Positions 30,850 to 42,577 are shown, numbered from the stretch's first letter. The stretch is 64,000 bases of DNA from Auricularia sp. M13 (GCA_037042915.1 CM073200.1:1736001-1800000), one strand, 5' to 3'. The notes: generated from the sequence alone by a model not told the origin. Made by a program: numbers and translations.

Positions 30850-33163
30850 GATTCTGAAGCCACTCTGTTTCACCTCGTACGATAAACATGCCGGGGGTGA
30901 CCCAGCGACTGTGGAAAGTGAATGGCCCTCGATGCAGCGATTGCCTTGGGCGTTTTAACGCCCATAGACGGTGCGAAGATTCAGTCCTGACATTTCCAAG
31001 AGTAGAGACCAGCGGGTCAACTGCCGAATGTGTTGCGGACCCGATTAGAACATCAGGAAAACGCGTTCGGCGTCAGCCGCGCTTCACGGCCTTCGGGAGC
31101 CAACAAAGTGCTGCAGATGATGAGGGAGCTCCCGGAGTGACCAAAGTGATGGGAGTGAGCCTTTGGCACATGCTTCCATCAAAGTACTTCCGTCCGTCAA
31201 TCGCCCTGCCAGCTGCTTGAGCCCCGAATTGTAGGCCATTAATTGCATAGTTCAATTTCTTGTAACAGTCGCACTGCGAAGTGACCGCTTGATTGCTACA
31301 ATGTTCGATTGATCGCGTCAGGCATGCAGATTTTATGAGCTTATTGAGCAGGAGAAGGAGCTGCATATTTTATATTCACTGCGCTAACATCCATTAGGGC
31401 TGCGCATAGGTAGCAACCTGACGGTGGCCGGGTGGGTCAAATTTTGGTCGGAGCAAGTTCGAAGTCCGCCGTCCGGCTCTCTCGCACAATTTTCCTAAGT
31501 CCCGCGCGTCAGCCTGCAGCGCCTACTCAAGGCGGCCTATGTTTCTCTGCCCCTGTACGGTGAGCAAACTAGGCTGCTCGCCGTTTGTGGCCTCTCTGAT
31601 TTGCCCACAGCTGTTGTCATTGCTTGGGCCTTGCTGCGCGCACCGTGCATGTGCAATGTGCGCGTCCGGGTACGCTCTCATTTGCAAACATACCGCCCTC
31701 ATCGCTGACGCGCACGATCCAGCGTTTACATCCATTAGCTGCCCTCCAGTATCGCATCTGAGGTACTCTTAGGCTCAGGTATGTCTGCTAGTCTCGTGCC
31801 CGTATCGTTAACTCACATGTTGCAGCACAGCAGTTAAACGACTTGGCGCGTCCGCCCGTCGCGATTCTATAGCAGGGAAGCAGGTATGGCATTCGGCATA
31901 CCTCCCTTTCCACACTGACGTCGCTCCAGCCTATTAACGATGTGCTGGATCGTCCGTGATCACACGTACGGGCAGGAAGGTACCTATGTGGTAGGAAAGG
32001 GTCCCCCTCATGGCTACTGTAGCTCTCTGTACATAGGAGATTGCATTAGCTGCTTTGTATTACTATCCTAATCAATATATAATCTCTTTCGTTATATCTG
32101 ATTTTCTTCGCGAAAGTGGAAGAACATTACAAGCAACGAAGTAAAGCAGCACTGGGACTCACCTCAGCACCTGGAGTGAATGAAGCATCTGAAGATCTGA
32201 AGCTTCGTTGACTTACGAAGCAGCTGAAAACGACCAGTTCCTAAGCGAGGTTTGATCACTTCACTTACTGTGGAGACTCCCGGAGTCTCCCCACGGCTGG
32301 CACGTTTTCCCGATGAAGAAGCTTCGATGGAGACAGATCGCCCATCCTCGAGGCAAAGGAACGAATGGAAACGAGCGTATAGAATTGGCTTCCTCGTCCA
32401 AAAGAAGGGTGCAATTCGTAGTGTAAACAGGATGCAATATGGTTCGACGGGATTGGGTCAGGAGACACGAGCAGGAGGGTGGCCGCATTGTTGTCGGTTC
32501 AGATTCGGAGCGTTATAGGCATGTGGAAGCCGTCCTCAAAAGCTGAAAACATGGTACATGCAGTATAGATTTCCGAGCCGTAAAGAACTGGATATAGACA
32601 GGGTGTAGGGAAATGAACGTTTAGGCGCCGGCGCCTCATCGAATGACGCGAAGCTCAGCCCGTGAGATAGACATCGGCTCGGCAGAAACAGCAAATATTC
32701 ATGACCAAGGAATTTTTATCTGTCGATGGTAATTGAAGCACAACCGGCACAGTAGCTGAGCGGTACGAAACTAGAAAACAACGCCGAATCAAATACTAGA
32801 TTCACAGCCAGTACGCGCACGACGAGCGCAAATAGAAAAACGTAGCGTCCATTAGGCAGTAGTTTAAGGCATCCAGAGCGTTTGTGACGTCGAAAAGGAG
32901 CAGTGGCCGTCCCAGAGCCAGTAAGAGAATTGATTCCGCCAACTCCGACGCTTTTCCTCTTCTGGCACACCCCCAGTCTTCGCGAGTTCTTATGGTCCGG
33001 GTATCTTCCTTGAGAATTACATTGAATAGGCTCACCTGAACCACTACAGCCATTTGATGAAGTCGTACAATGGCAACGTGGCAGTTGGATTCTTCGCGCT
33101 GCGCAAGGTGACGGGGAACCCTGACTTTGTACTATCGTAGCCCAGCGACCAGTATAACGGGAC
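30850..33163. other. Gene-poor AT-richer spacer, nothing recognised
   Basis: No spliced coding frame, signal peptide, tRNA or transposon end could be supported. TGAAGCATCTGAAGATCTGAAGC near 32180 is a small local repeat. The spacer separates the peptide/UstYa region from the next gene group. Confidence 0.5.
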
Positions 33164-34011
33164 CTAAGCAGTATGTAGCGTGAAAGACAGTACGTTTACA
33201 AAAACCTTCTTTGCGACTTGCCGCACTCTGACCGACAGTTTCGAGGTAGGTGCACACTTGGCGCGCTTTAGCCTGTAGTAAAGTTGCAGTTCATCTGCTA
33301 TCCACAAATTTGCATCTGAAAACTTGCCTTCTTTCAAATGCCCGGGAAAATGAAGACGCAACGCGCTGGCCCTGACGAGAGGGCAGAACACCGATAACCT
33401 CTTCGGAAGGTGGTAGCCGGCGAGCTTAACGCCATCGCCAAAGGCTGCGGTCGCATCTTGGTCGTAGAACGGCAGGAACTGATAGCAAAGGTAGACCCTA
33501 GGAGCTGTAAAACTGCGCCTTCAATGACTCACGTAGTCCCAGCAGTTCTGGTAGATGGTTTCGAGCTGCGCATACAGTTGGCTCCATACCGCCTTCCTCT
33601 GTGCATCGCTGCTTTATCCAACCTAGTCAGTTCAAACGTAAACGAGTCAGTATTTGTGCTTACGCTCGCAGATATGTAGTGCCCGGGCCAAACCAAACGG
33701 CAGCGCCTACGATCTCTTGCGTCCTCGTCTCATCAACGTACACCTCTCCAGCCTTGTCGACGAGTGCCGCGTTGATATGCGACCGCAGCAAGTCCTTTGA
33801 GCGCTCAGGATCACCGAGTGACCCTATGAAGTCGTGTGTGCTCATGAGAATAGTTCTATGGGATACAGCGCACGGGACGAGAACGCTTCGCGCAGGACGA
33901 CTACCATCCGCGATATCTCATCGTCTGGAATGCAGGTCAGTACGGTAACCGCTTCCGTGGTGTCAATCCCTGCTTACCTTGCGCATTTTGGATTATCCGA
34001 ATGCCGTACAT
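33164..34011 (-). pseudogene. GNAT-type acetyltransferase, frameshifted
   Basis: Starting at ATG 34011, exons read MYGIRIIQNAQ, DDEISRMVVVLREAFSS, DFIGSLGDPERSKDLLRSHI, IVGAAVWFGPGTTYL, QRKAVWSQLYAQLETIYQNC and FLPFYDQDATAAFGDGVKLAGYHL. The order and the WFGPG block match fungal GNAT proteins. The acetyl-CoA loop GVLPSRQGQRVASSFSRAF is present, but in another frame than the preceding block. The following block DANLWIADELQLYYRLKR is in a third frame. Two single-base shifts of this kind near 33400 and 33350, with no usable intron to absorb them, indicate decay. A sequencing error or an unusual short intron is the alternative. It is divergent from the hydrolase at 34409. Confidence 0.6.
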
Positions 34012-34408
34012 TTCAAACTTCGCCTGGACGCAGTTTTGACCCTGGACTGGCGGCGGATCTTACAGCTAGATACGGCGTCCGTTTACTTCCCGCACACTCA
34101 GCACTGGCCCAACGCACCAGCAGCGTCTGGCAGGAAGGCAACATCGACGACTCCGAACGCCGACTCCGCTGCATCGCATTTCTGCTGCCGATCAGGGATC
34201 CGGACCTCTCCCATTGTAACTTCTATGCTTCTCCGACGCTCGCGGCATGGGACAAACGTGGAATTCTTATTGACGCAGCAGCGAAGGGCGGAGTCATAAA
34301 CTGCTCCGCCGCTTGGTCGTGCTCAGCGCTGGACGTTCCTACGAGACGCTCTACGACTTTCGTACAACCGTGCTCGTTGCTATTAGCCTCTGTGTAGCTA
34401 ACGCTCCT

Positions 34409-35296
34409 ATGACTGCGATGGCTTGTCTGACGCCTGGCGCTCACACGTTCACGACTTCGAGCGGTGGCACGCTCACCTACTACGTCACGGGCACCGGTCC
34501 GCGTCTGCTGGTCAACGTGGCTCCAGGCTGGGGCTGCGCGTCCGTGCTCTACCAGAACAGCTTCGGGTTTCTCGAGACGAACTCCACTATTGTGCACCTA
34601 GAAGTGCGCGGCACGCGCGGCTCTTCGTTCCCCGCCGACCCTGGCGAGATGAGCAGCTGGCACATGGCCGAGGACGTCGAATCTCTCAGGCTGCATCTCG
34701 GGCTCGACGTGTTTGACGGCGTGCTGGGGCATTCTAACGGCGGTTGCATCGCGACGTGGTTCGCCGCGCGCTTCCCGGCGCGCCTGCAGAAGCTCATCCT
34801 CGTCGACTCGCAGCTTCTCGGCGTCGAGTTCATCTCCACGCCCGCGACGCTGGCGGTGGTGGCGGCGCGGCAGGATACGGACGTCGTGGATGTCTGGCAG
34901 TGGTGGCGGGCGAACACCGCCGCGATCGACTCGGACGAGGTGTTCGGCGCTGCGCTGGGCGCCTATCTTGCGCTCTACGTCGCGCGCCCCGAGAAGCACC
35001 TCTCGGCCGTACGCGCGGCTTTGACGAGCGCGCCCCAGATCCAGTGCAGACGGGCGCAGGCGGCCGCCGAGCGCGCGCACCCCAGCCAGCTACTCGAGCT
35101 CGGAAAGATCTCCGTGCCGACGCTGGTCATCGTCGGTCGCGACGACTTCGTCAGCCCGGTACCCGTCAGTGAGTTGATTGCCGCTGGGATTAGTAAAAGC
35201 CGCCTGCATATCGTCGACGAGTGCGGGCACTTTCCGTGGATAGAGAAGCAGGCTGAGTTCATCCGCTTGTTGGACGAGTTTTACGCTCAGAGCTGA
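34409..35296 (+). CDS. Alpha/beta hydrolase, 295 aa, single exon
   Basis: An intronless 295-residue frame. An alpha/beta hydrolase fold is supported by the early strand LTYYVTGTGPRLLVNVAPGWG, the HLEVRGTRGSS loop, the nucleophile elbow GHSNGG with Ser109, the acid strand LVIVGRDDFVSP with Asp245 or Asp246, and DECGHFPW with His274. It has no signal peptide. The start at 34409 is the first ATG just before family similarity begins; an in-frame ATG exists at 34313 but adds only unrelated sequence. Substrate is unknown; members include esterases, lactonases and peptidases. GHSNGG and the fold resemble proline iminopeptidase relatives more than lipases. It lies 3.6 kb right of the peptide/UstYa region and may or may not belong to it. 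Confidence 0.88.
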   Translation: MTAMACLTPGAHTFTTSSGGTLTYYVTGTGPRLLVNVAPGWGCASVLYQNSFGFLETNSTIVHLEVRGTRGSSFPADPGEMSSWHMAEDVESLRLHLGLDVFDGVLGHSNGGCIATWFAARFPARLQKLILVDSQLLGVEFISTPATLAVVAARQDTDVVDVWQWWRANTAAIDSDEVFGAALGAYLALYVARPEKHLSAVRAALTSAPQIQCRRAQAAAERAHPSQLLELGKISVPTLVIVGRDDFVSPVPVSELIAAGISKSRLHIVDECGHFPWIEKQAEFIRLLDEFYAQS

Positions 35297-35961
35297 CAGT
35301 GTCAGGATTGGGCTAGCTGTACGTTCCGAGTTCTAGCTTGCTTAGAGAAGTGGATATGTGGGTCTTACAGTAACTCAAACAATTGATCAAGTGTTTGCCT
35401 GATTTGGAGAGCGGCCGTTATTTCTCTCTTCACAAGGGGTATGGTAGAGATTTAGTTAAGCTTTTAGGCGGTCTCTTTCACAAAATCAATATGATTGTGC
35501 AGACTGAGCTCCTCATTCCCTCTATGTCTTTTTCCACCAAGCAGGGACTTGAGTTTCGGGTAGAGCTCTCAGCTCAGCTGAAACTGCGGCTGAGTATGAA
35601 ATTAACCTAGTCCCCATCATCTCCCTCGGCGACCACGCAAAGGTTCTATTCTACCTACATACTTCACCCGCGCTGGTACGCCGGCGATATCTGTCACATA
35701 CAAAGGGCTATCGTTTGGTTTTGGTACGCTTACGCGCGTCGGGGGTTGTGTGCGCCCTGTGTACGCGCCATGGCTGACGTAGCCCGGGCAGAGCGCTTGG
35801 TGCTCATCCGCGGCGCTCGGCGGCAATACCTAGCTTACCTCTATGATGATTTAGTAAGATTTCGCATTATACATGCCAATCTGTTGGGCCTGACGTGGTG
35901 TAGCAATGGCCCGGGCCGCCCGGCGCGCAAATTCTCAGCTCAACACGTTGAAGTTAGCGAA
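35297..35961. other. Intergenic, nothing recognised
   Basis: AT-rich spacer with no convincing gene. An open frame upstream of 35962 is in phase with the F-box gene but has no recognisable F-box-family sequence before MTTHCRLS. Confidence 0.45.
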
Positions 35962-37290
35962 ATGACGACGCACTGTCGATTATCCGCGGACGAGCTCTCG
36001 GCTTGCTTCGCGTTCTTGCCATTTCGTGATAGGATCTCTGCTTCGCAGGTTTCGCGTTACTGGCGGGCTGCTGCGCTCTCCTCTCCTGCCATCTGGGCCG
36101 ACATCAGCATCACACGCTGCGCAAGCCCGTTCCAGATCCTGAAGTTGTCTCTCGCGCGTGCAGGCCAACTTCCCGTGTCACTGTCGTACTTCCCGGGAGA
36201 GGAGAACCCTGATCCGGAACTCTACGCAGCGGTGGAAGGTTACTTTCATCGCTTCCAGTCTATCGCCTGGGGCTGCTCTACGGATGGCGAACCATTTAAC
36301 GTTGTTACCCCGCTGCTGAAGTCTTTTGAAACAGCCGCACAGGCGCGCATACCCGAAAGGCCTTTCCTTGTCCACCCGTGCAGGCTACTCAGGCTGCATG
36401 TCGGCGATCTGTATCTTCCGCTGTCGTTCCTGGTGCTATCCACACTAGTCGACCTGAAGGCTAAAATCCCCACCGAGCCCTCGGAGGCGATCCGCTTCCG
36501 CGCGCTGTTCGACATGTGCCCGCGCCTGGAATCACTCGAGCTGGAATACGTGCAGCACGCGCCGGATAACGTGCTCCCGTCGGGCCCTGCGCCTCTCTCA
36601 CTCGCGCGACTCGCCCTGCACTCCTTCCGGCTCACGAGCCTCCCGAAAGTCTTCCTGGATTGGCGCACAGATAATCTCAAAGACGTCCTGTTCACCGTCA
36701 CCAACCCGACCTCGCTCGACGACGCGCTTTTCCTATCCGGCGCCCGCGAGCTCTCGCTCTTCTTCGAAGAGGAGGACGAGCGCTCACTTAACATTGCCAT
36801 CGGTCACGACGGCAGTCGGCATACCCTTGTCTATCCGCATCTGCTGCGCGAGGACGCTGTTCCCGAGGGCACGGAGGTGATCCGCAACGCGCAGGCGATA
36901 TTCACCGGCGTGCGCACGCTCAACCTCTCGCTCTCCATCATCTACAGCTGGATCTCGCACGCGCAGTGGCCGCGCCAGCTGCAGCATCTAACAATAATCG
37001 TGCAGGAGGAGGCATGGATCACGCCCAGCACGCCGCGGCTGTTCCCCTGGTACTGCCTGGACTGCATGTCGTCGTTCCATGAATTCTTTCCTGCGCTTGA
37101 AACACTTACCCTCACGATGCGTACCTGGAGAAGAGAGCGCCCGCTTACTGTTGAAGATGCGCTCGGTCTCTTGGACAAACTCGCCGAGCTCGACCGCTCT
37201 GGTCTCCCGGAGGTCCTAGTCCGCGGCTTCACGGTTGACGTCGTGTCTGCTATCAGGTTGTCTGTGTCTCGCGTCGTATTTATCACCTGA
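35962..37290 (+). CDS. F-box protein 1, about 442 aa
   Basis: F-box proteins bring substrates to SCF ubiquitin ligases by binding Skp1. After MTTHCRLSADELSACFAFLPFRDRISASQVSRYWRA the LP...R...VSR.WR pattern (residues 7-38) is a typical fungal F-box, followed by the AIWADI block. The remaining 390 residues carry degenerate leucine-rich stretches (LRLHVGDLYLPLSFL, LTSLPKVFLDW, TLNLSLSIIYSW, LQHLTIIVQEE), as in Agaricomycete F-box/LRR-like proteins. No intron is needed in this span. A small 5' exon, like the one in F-box gene 2, may exist upstream but was not found. It is convergent with the paralogue at 37473 with only a 182-bp gap. Confidence 0.82.
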   Translation: MTTHCRLSADELSACFAFLPFRDRISASQVSRYWRAAALSSPAIWADISITRCASPFQILKLSLARAGQLPVSLSYFPGEENPDPELYAAVEGYFHRFQSIAWGCSTDGEPFNVVTPLLKSFETAAQARIPERPFLVHPCRLLRLHVGDLYLPLSFLVLSTLVDLKAKIPTEPSEAIRFRALFDMCPRLESLELEYVQHAPDNVLPSGPAPLSLARLALHSFRLTSLPKVFLDWRTDNLKDVLFTVTNPTSLDDALFLSGARELSLFFEEEDERSLNIAIGHDGSRHTLVYPHLLREDAVPEGTEVIRNAQAIFTGVRTLNLSLSIIYSWISHAQWPRQLQHLTIIVQEEAWITPSTPRLFPWYCLDCMSSFHEFFPALETLTLTMRTWRRERPLTVEDALGLLDKLAELDRSGLPEVLVRGFTVDVVSAIRLSVSRVVFIT

Positions 37291-37472
37291 TATTTTTCTC
37301 CTTAACTCGGGCTGCTCATGTAAGCTACACGCTCTATTTTTGTGCAGGATTGCAAGTGCATTCTATCTTCGTCCGCGCATGTTTTACAGCTCACACTCCC
37401 TAAGATATGCATCGACTACCACGCTGCATATCGTTATACACTGCGCTTAAAGTGAGACAGTGCGGATGAACG

Positions 37473-39113
37473 TCAGAACACGACAGGCCATTTGGGGCGG
37501 GCGAAATAAGACCCCTCAACATCTATCGAGTCAAATACGACGAGCGGGCGCCCACCCCGAGCCTCCAGAGCCACATCCATAGCACCAGCTTTGAAATTGA
37601 ATCCCTGGATATGGATCTCGGGGAGTCGCCAGTCCTGCAGCTCCATGAGCTGCTCGAAAAGCCACAGTGCGTCGTCCTTATTCGGGGGGCACTCGGTGAC
37701 CAGGCAGACAACCTCCAGCGTGAGGCGTTCCAGCGCCGGGCAGTCCTCTTGCAGACGGACGAGATTCGTGATCAGGTCGCCCCGGAAATGATGCGGTGGG
37801 AGCGTCTGAAATACCGTCGGCTCGTCGGGCGGCACAGTGTCTGATTCGATGTATATGGTGAGGTTCTTGAGAGCTGGCAGGACGGCGAGCAGCTCGAGGA
37901 ACGCGTCGAGCTCGACCAGGGATATGTAGAGCGAATGCACGCACGTCAGCGCTTCCTGTGCACTGAGAAGGATGGTCGCGACGCGCGGCAGGTCTTCGTC
38001 CGCGAATCCCGCACTGTGCGTGCGGCCGTGCGGCCCGCGACCGCCGCAATGCGCTGTGATGCAGGTCTGCGTGTATCCGTGTAGCCCGCTGTCCTTGGAG
38101 ATGGTGAGCTCCTCTGCGCCCTTCAAGAGCGGCTCGAGGTTGGTTTCCGCAAAGTACGCCATGTGCAGCGCGACGTGCTGCAGAGCGTCGGTCCTCCACG
38201 CTAGATAGTGCGGCATTAAGTCATACCCGTCGTCGCGCGTCCCCAGGGCGAGATGGGTGAGGGAGGAAACCGGGGGGCCGACGGGGAGCAAGTGCGAATA
38301 GTGAGCAGGGGCTTTGCTGTACGTGAACGACGTTAGGCACGGGCAGAGCGCGAAGATATTGGCAAACGAGGCAGCCACCTCCGGCGAGGGCGGACCCTCG
38401 GCGATCACAAGCTCTGTCAATCTGGACAATGCGGGGCAAGACACTGGGAAATGTGCGTAGCTCAAGTGTAGTCTTCTGAGTCTGCCTGGCTGACCGCCCA
38501 AAAAGTCGGCTGGTATCACGAAACAGTCGCACTCCCAATATTCCAGTACTGGTGCTGGGTACGAGGCGCACGGTGGAAAGATACGCATGGACCTCCAGGT
38601 GAATGACCTGATATGGTGCATGTGGATCTGCAACGCGCCAGTGACAATATCATCAATGGGGAGTACGGTCGAGAACTCTAGATCCACGGGATGCTGGCCA
38701 GTTCTGGATAGCGCCATGTCGAGTAACCGATGCTTGTCCAGAAAAAAGCCAGACAGGTCAACGTGCGCCCACACGGCCGGGAAGTTCAGCGCCGAGTCGC
38801 GCCAGGATCGTGAAACGTGTGCCGCATGAACGCGATCACGAAACGGGAGTTGAACAAAGACGGATGCTAGGACTTCGGGCGGCAGGCGCTCAATGGCGCG
38901 GCCACGGTTCCAATCGTTCAGGAGATCGCGCATCGTGCGCAAGACGGTGCCAGTGAGCGTGTCGTAAATTTCGTTCAGTGCACGCGCGCTGCATCCTAGT
39001 CAGTCATGTTTCACAGTTTAGCACATCGGAACTTACTCTCGCACACCCTCCGAAAGTGCCTTGTAATCGGCCTGCAGCTGGGCGCGTAGCGCTCTGCCGT
39101 CGAAATCTACCAT
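37473..39113 (-). CDS. F-box protein 2, 530 aa
   Basis: Exons 39037-39113 and 37473-38988 join (gtaagt...atgcag) into 530 residues starting MVDFDGRALRAQLQADYKAL. The F-box is ERLPPEVLASVFVQLPFRDRVHAAHVSRSWRDSALNFPAVWAHVDLS, in pieces near residues 50-95. Leucine-rich strands follow (LRRLHLSYAHF, LTELVIAEGP, LTHLALGTRDD, VHSLYISLVELDAFLELL, LKNLTIYIES, LERLTLEVVCLV). It shares layout and several blocks with F-box protein 1 (PFRDR.....VSR.WR, AGQLPVSL against TGQHPVDLEFS, WLFEQLMELQDWRLPEIHIQGF against LLDKLAELDRSGLPEVLVRGF), so the two are tail-to-tail paralogues. Such families are expanded in Agaricomycetes; their substrates are unknown. Confidence 0.88.
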
Positions 39114-40003
39114 GGTGGGGCGGCGTCAAGCCTTGGCTTGCCAGTTTAACTCCGCCGGCGCTTCCGCACCGTGAAAGTTGAGCAGCAATTGGACACGAAT
39201 CTGAAGTGGTCTGAAAACATCCAGCCGCCAAAAATAATACGAAATGGCTCTGTCAAAGGTCATGATGAATGATCGAGGTGGAAGCTCAAGTTTGAGGAAC
39301 AAATTCATAGTGAGACATTCAGTTTGCCTCAGTACTGAATCTAGGTTTGCCATTATACAGTACCAGCGGACACTCTAGCGAGCCTGAAAAAGCGCATTGA
39401 CCAATAATCGTGGGAGGTCAACAAGCACGGCATTTAAGGTGACCTATGAGTTTGGAGATCCCATCTCCTCCTCGTGCCCGGTAAGGTCCAAGCGGAACTC
39501 ATACCCGTACGTGCGATCGAGTGGTTGTGATAACTTACCGTGCGCGGGTGCACCAAGACCAGTGGATTTTCGTCTCGACGATCTTCATTCTGCTCTATTC
39601 GACCCGTTCGCGGGCCATATGGAGTGGTTTTGAGGCAAGGAGTTGCCAATCATGTCGTAGAAAACCTTGTCATCGCATTGGCACCCTCGCCCGACGCCGC
39701 GATCGCAGGTGCAGATAGTCATAGTCAACCAAGGAGCATTTTTCAACGCGCAAGAGGATGGAACCTTTGGCGATAGGTCGACATCGCGCTGCGCTGTGAT
39801 TTGGAGTGGAAATCACCCAACCAACCCAATAGTAAGTACAAGTACACGGACAGCCCCGTACTGCAACTGTATCGAATCCACTGTCCAATCCGAGTCATAC
39901 GTACATAAGTACAGTAATGTAAATATATACCGATCCGAAGACAAAAAAAAACCAGCCATCCACTCCCATAATAGACACATCTCCACGCAAGCCGCTGCGG
40001 CAC
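39114..40003. other. Intergenic, nothing recognised
   Basis: No supported gene. A run of eight A lies near 39946. The spacer separates the F-box 2 promoter from the end of the HExxH gene. Confidence 0.45.
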
Positions 40004-41207
40004 CTACATGCCCGGGCGGATACGACACGCGCCATGGTGGCACGCAAAGTCGGGCGAGATGGACGAGACGATGAGATAGTCCGAGCCCTTGCGCCACTTG
40101 GGCGGCTCGCGCACGCTCGGCGGGCCGTGCTTCGAGATGTCGATGATGTGCGGCATGGGCATCCCGATGATGGAGGACTGCACGTCCGGCGCGATCGCCG
40201 GCCGCAGTTTTGGGATTACGGGTTTGACGCGCTGGCTTACGATTTCGTGTGTGCCGTCTGCGTAGGAGCTGCGTGCGGGGATCAGAGTTCGGAATGACGA
40301 ATGCGCTGAGAGAGACATAAGGGAGGCGGGACGGGAGGGACAGCAGGAGGGCAGTGAGGGAGAGACGCAGGAAGAGGACGGAGCGGCGTAGAGACGGCGG
40401 CAGGAGCGGAAGACGTACACAAAGCTAAACGCGAAGCCCAACAACAGCTCCTTCGCGTGCGTGCCCCAGTCGCGCCGCGAGTGCTGCACGATTTTCGCCT
40501 TTTCGAAATCCAGGCGCGCCTGGGTGCTCGTCAGGTTGGCGTCGCGCGTCGGGTCGTGCTTGTAGCCGTGTCGCTGCGGTCGCGTCAGGGGGTATGCGAA
40601 ACCGAAAAGGGGAAGGGGGACGCACAATAGCAGCGATCCAGTGGGCCGTCTCGTGCACGATGCCCGCGAAGAGGAAGTATGCCGCGGTGGCGGCCTCTTC
40701 GGGCTCGTCGGCGTCCTGCGCGTCTTTGAGCGCCTGGTGTATCGACCAGGGGAGGAATATCTGAAATCCACAGCACCGTCAACACCGACACCGACTAGAA
40801 ACACAGAGAGACATCCTAATACGCACGGCACTCCCAGGTTCGACCACAGTGCCCGAAGTGGTCGAATTGAACGACCGTAAACTCTGGCGCTCGCTCTCCT
40901 TCTCCGGCGTGAACAGGCCCCACGGCTGCATCGGGCCCTGCGCGAGCACGATCAGCGGCGGAGACGCCAGCTGCTGCTGCACGGCGAGGTCGAGCTCGGA
41001 GCCCATGAACGGCGTGCCGCGCGCGTCGGGCTCGTGCCCGACGTACGCCGTGGCATATGCGAAGCGCGCGTGCGACGCCGCGGGGGTGTCGCCCGAGACG
41101 AAGGCGAAGAAGCGGTGCGCGATGGCCGCGACGGGGCTTTGCACGAGGCGGTACGACTTGAAGTCGCGCGAGGCGTAGACTTTGATCGGCGGTGGTTGCG
41201 CGGCCAT
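40004..41207 (-). CDS. Hypothetical basidiomycete protein with HETAH zinc-protease-like motif, 311 aa
   Basis: Exons 40827-41207, 40626-40760, 40419-40573 and 40004-40268 join to 311 residues. After MAAQPPPIKVYASRDFKSYRL comes a moderately conserved domain, then in exon 2 AYFLFAGIVHETAHWIAA with HETAH at 163-167. This is an HExxH motif in a hydrophobic helix, as in gluzincin-type metallopeptidases. A third ligand cannot be assigned; candidates are the acidic and His residues of HGYKHDPTRDANLTS or EKAKIVQHSRRDWGTHAKELLLG. The C-terminal part reads SYADGTHEIVSQRVKPVIPKL and KWRKGSDYLIV. No signal peptide is present. A TATA-like GCTATAAGCG lies near 41430. I know no characterised homologue; a protease-like enzyme is a plausible but unproved reading. 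Confidence 0.7.
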
Positions 41208-41990
41208 GGCGGGCGGGCGGGCGGGCGAAGGAGCGACGAGCGAGCGAAGCAATTGAGTAGCGGGCAAACACGCGCGAGCAGGCGAGCGAGTGGGCGAAGC
41301 GGGCGCAAGCAGATGTCCGGTCGTGCGCAGGCAAGCAGACGGGCGCGCAAAGTAGGGCGCTGGCAGGGAGCGAGGGCGACGAGAGCAGAGCAGAGCAGAA
41401 TCCATCCGCCCGCCCATCAGCCTCTCGCTTATAGCCCGGCGCGAAAGGAGCATGCAGGCGTGCTCGGTACCCCCTGTTCTCCCAGGGCCCGATCGCACCA
41501 GGACGTTCTATCGGACGTTCCGCAGACTAGCTACTTAGCAGGTCCGTTGATGCAGTGAATCTGATGATGAGCCCGGGCCAGGATGACGCGTGGGAAAGGG
41601 CATCGAGGGCGGCAGATACGATATCCTGTAGATGCGCGTTTTCCTATTCCTAGCACTGTAGCCGCCGCCGTCGGTCTGAGAGGTCCCGAACAGCAGCAGT
41701 AAGACCCACGCTACAGTACGCTAACCGAACCGCGTTGCAGGTTCACAGGGGCGCTCGTCGGGGCCGGCGGTAATAGCGTAGAGTGCGAGGGCGATCCGCG
41801 CGCACAGTCCGTGGGAGTACCTAGCCATAGAGTATATAGTTTACTCCTGAGTGCCGCAGTACAGTAGCGCACGAGGCGGACGCAAAGAACGCGTCTTAGC
41901 TTGGCGCGCCTGATGATGCCACGTGAGTGACAGAAATGAATAAGTAGTACGCGCGCGCGGGTGGGCAGGACACAGAACGACGTTGGCACA

Positions 41991-42026
41991 GGTAGGAAGG
42001 TAGGTAGGTAGGTAGGTTGGTTGGTA
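41991..42026. repeat. GGTA-type microsatellite
   Basis: GGTAGGAAGGTAGGTAGGTA continuing into GGTTGGTTGG, a degenerate (GGTA)n tract on the plus strand. Confidence 0.8.
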
Positions 42027-42527
42027 AGAGTGCGAAGGCAAGTTGCGGAGCGAGCCGACAAGCTTCGCGGCCGTCAGGTGCAGCGAAGTGCTCATTCGCG
42101 TTCCTTCAGGGGTACTTACAATTTGAAATTTTGAGGCATGCATGATGTCAGAGGCGTGAAATACTTATCATTGCACAAGCACAGGATCTAATCTTGGCGC
42201 GCGCCCTCGCGGTGCGCGCTGCATGATATTATGAATATACTTAATAGCCTATTTGGTCTACCCGGCGGTTCCTATTGGGTTCCTAATACATTCGTTGTTC
42301 ATTATCTGAGTTACTATAGGCTGTATGGGCAAGTGTACGAATTCGTTCCATTTGCTTTCAGAGGCTCAGGAACGCATCAACGTACTGGTTGGCCTGTCAG
42401 ATACCTGGTCCTGTGAGAGCTCCTGCTGTGCCACCAAGCCTGAGCATTCAGGTGAGCCTTCATTAGGATTCTGTGTAGCGCCGCAGTCCAAACTCCGCCG
42501 AACCTCTCTGCTTCACCCCGTTTGACA

Positions 42528-42577
42528 GCGAGCGAGACGCAGCAGCCGACAACGAGCGGCTGCTGCGTCTCGCTCGC
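42528..42577. repeat. Perfect 21-bp hairpin with 8-nt loop
   Basis: GCGAGCGAGACGCAGCAGCC continues to 42548 and is mirrored exactly by 42557-42577. There is no coding gene nearby. It may be a fold-back element or a recombination product. Confidence 0.8.
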
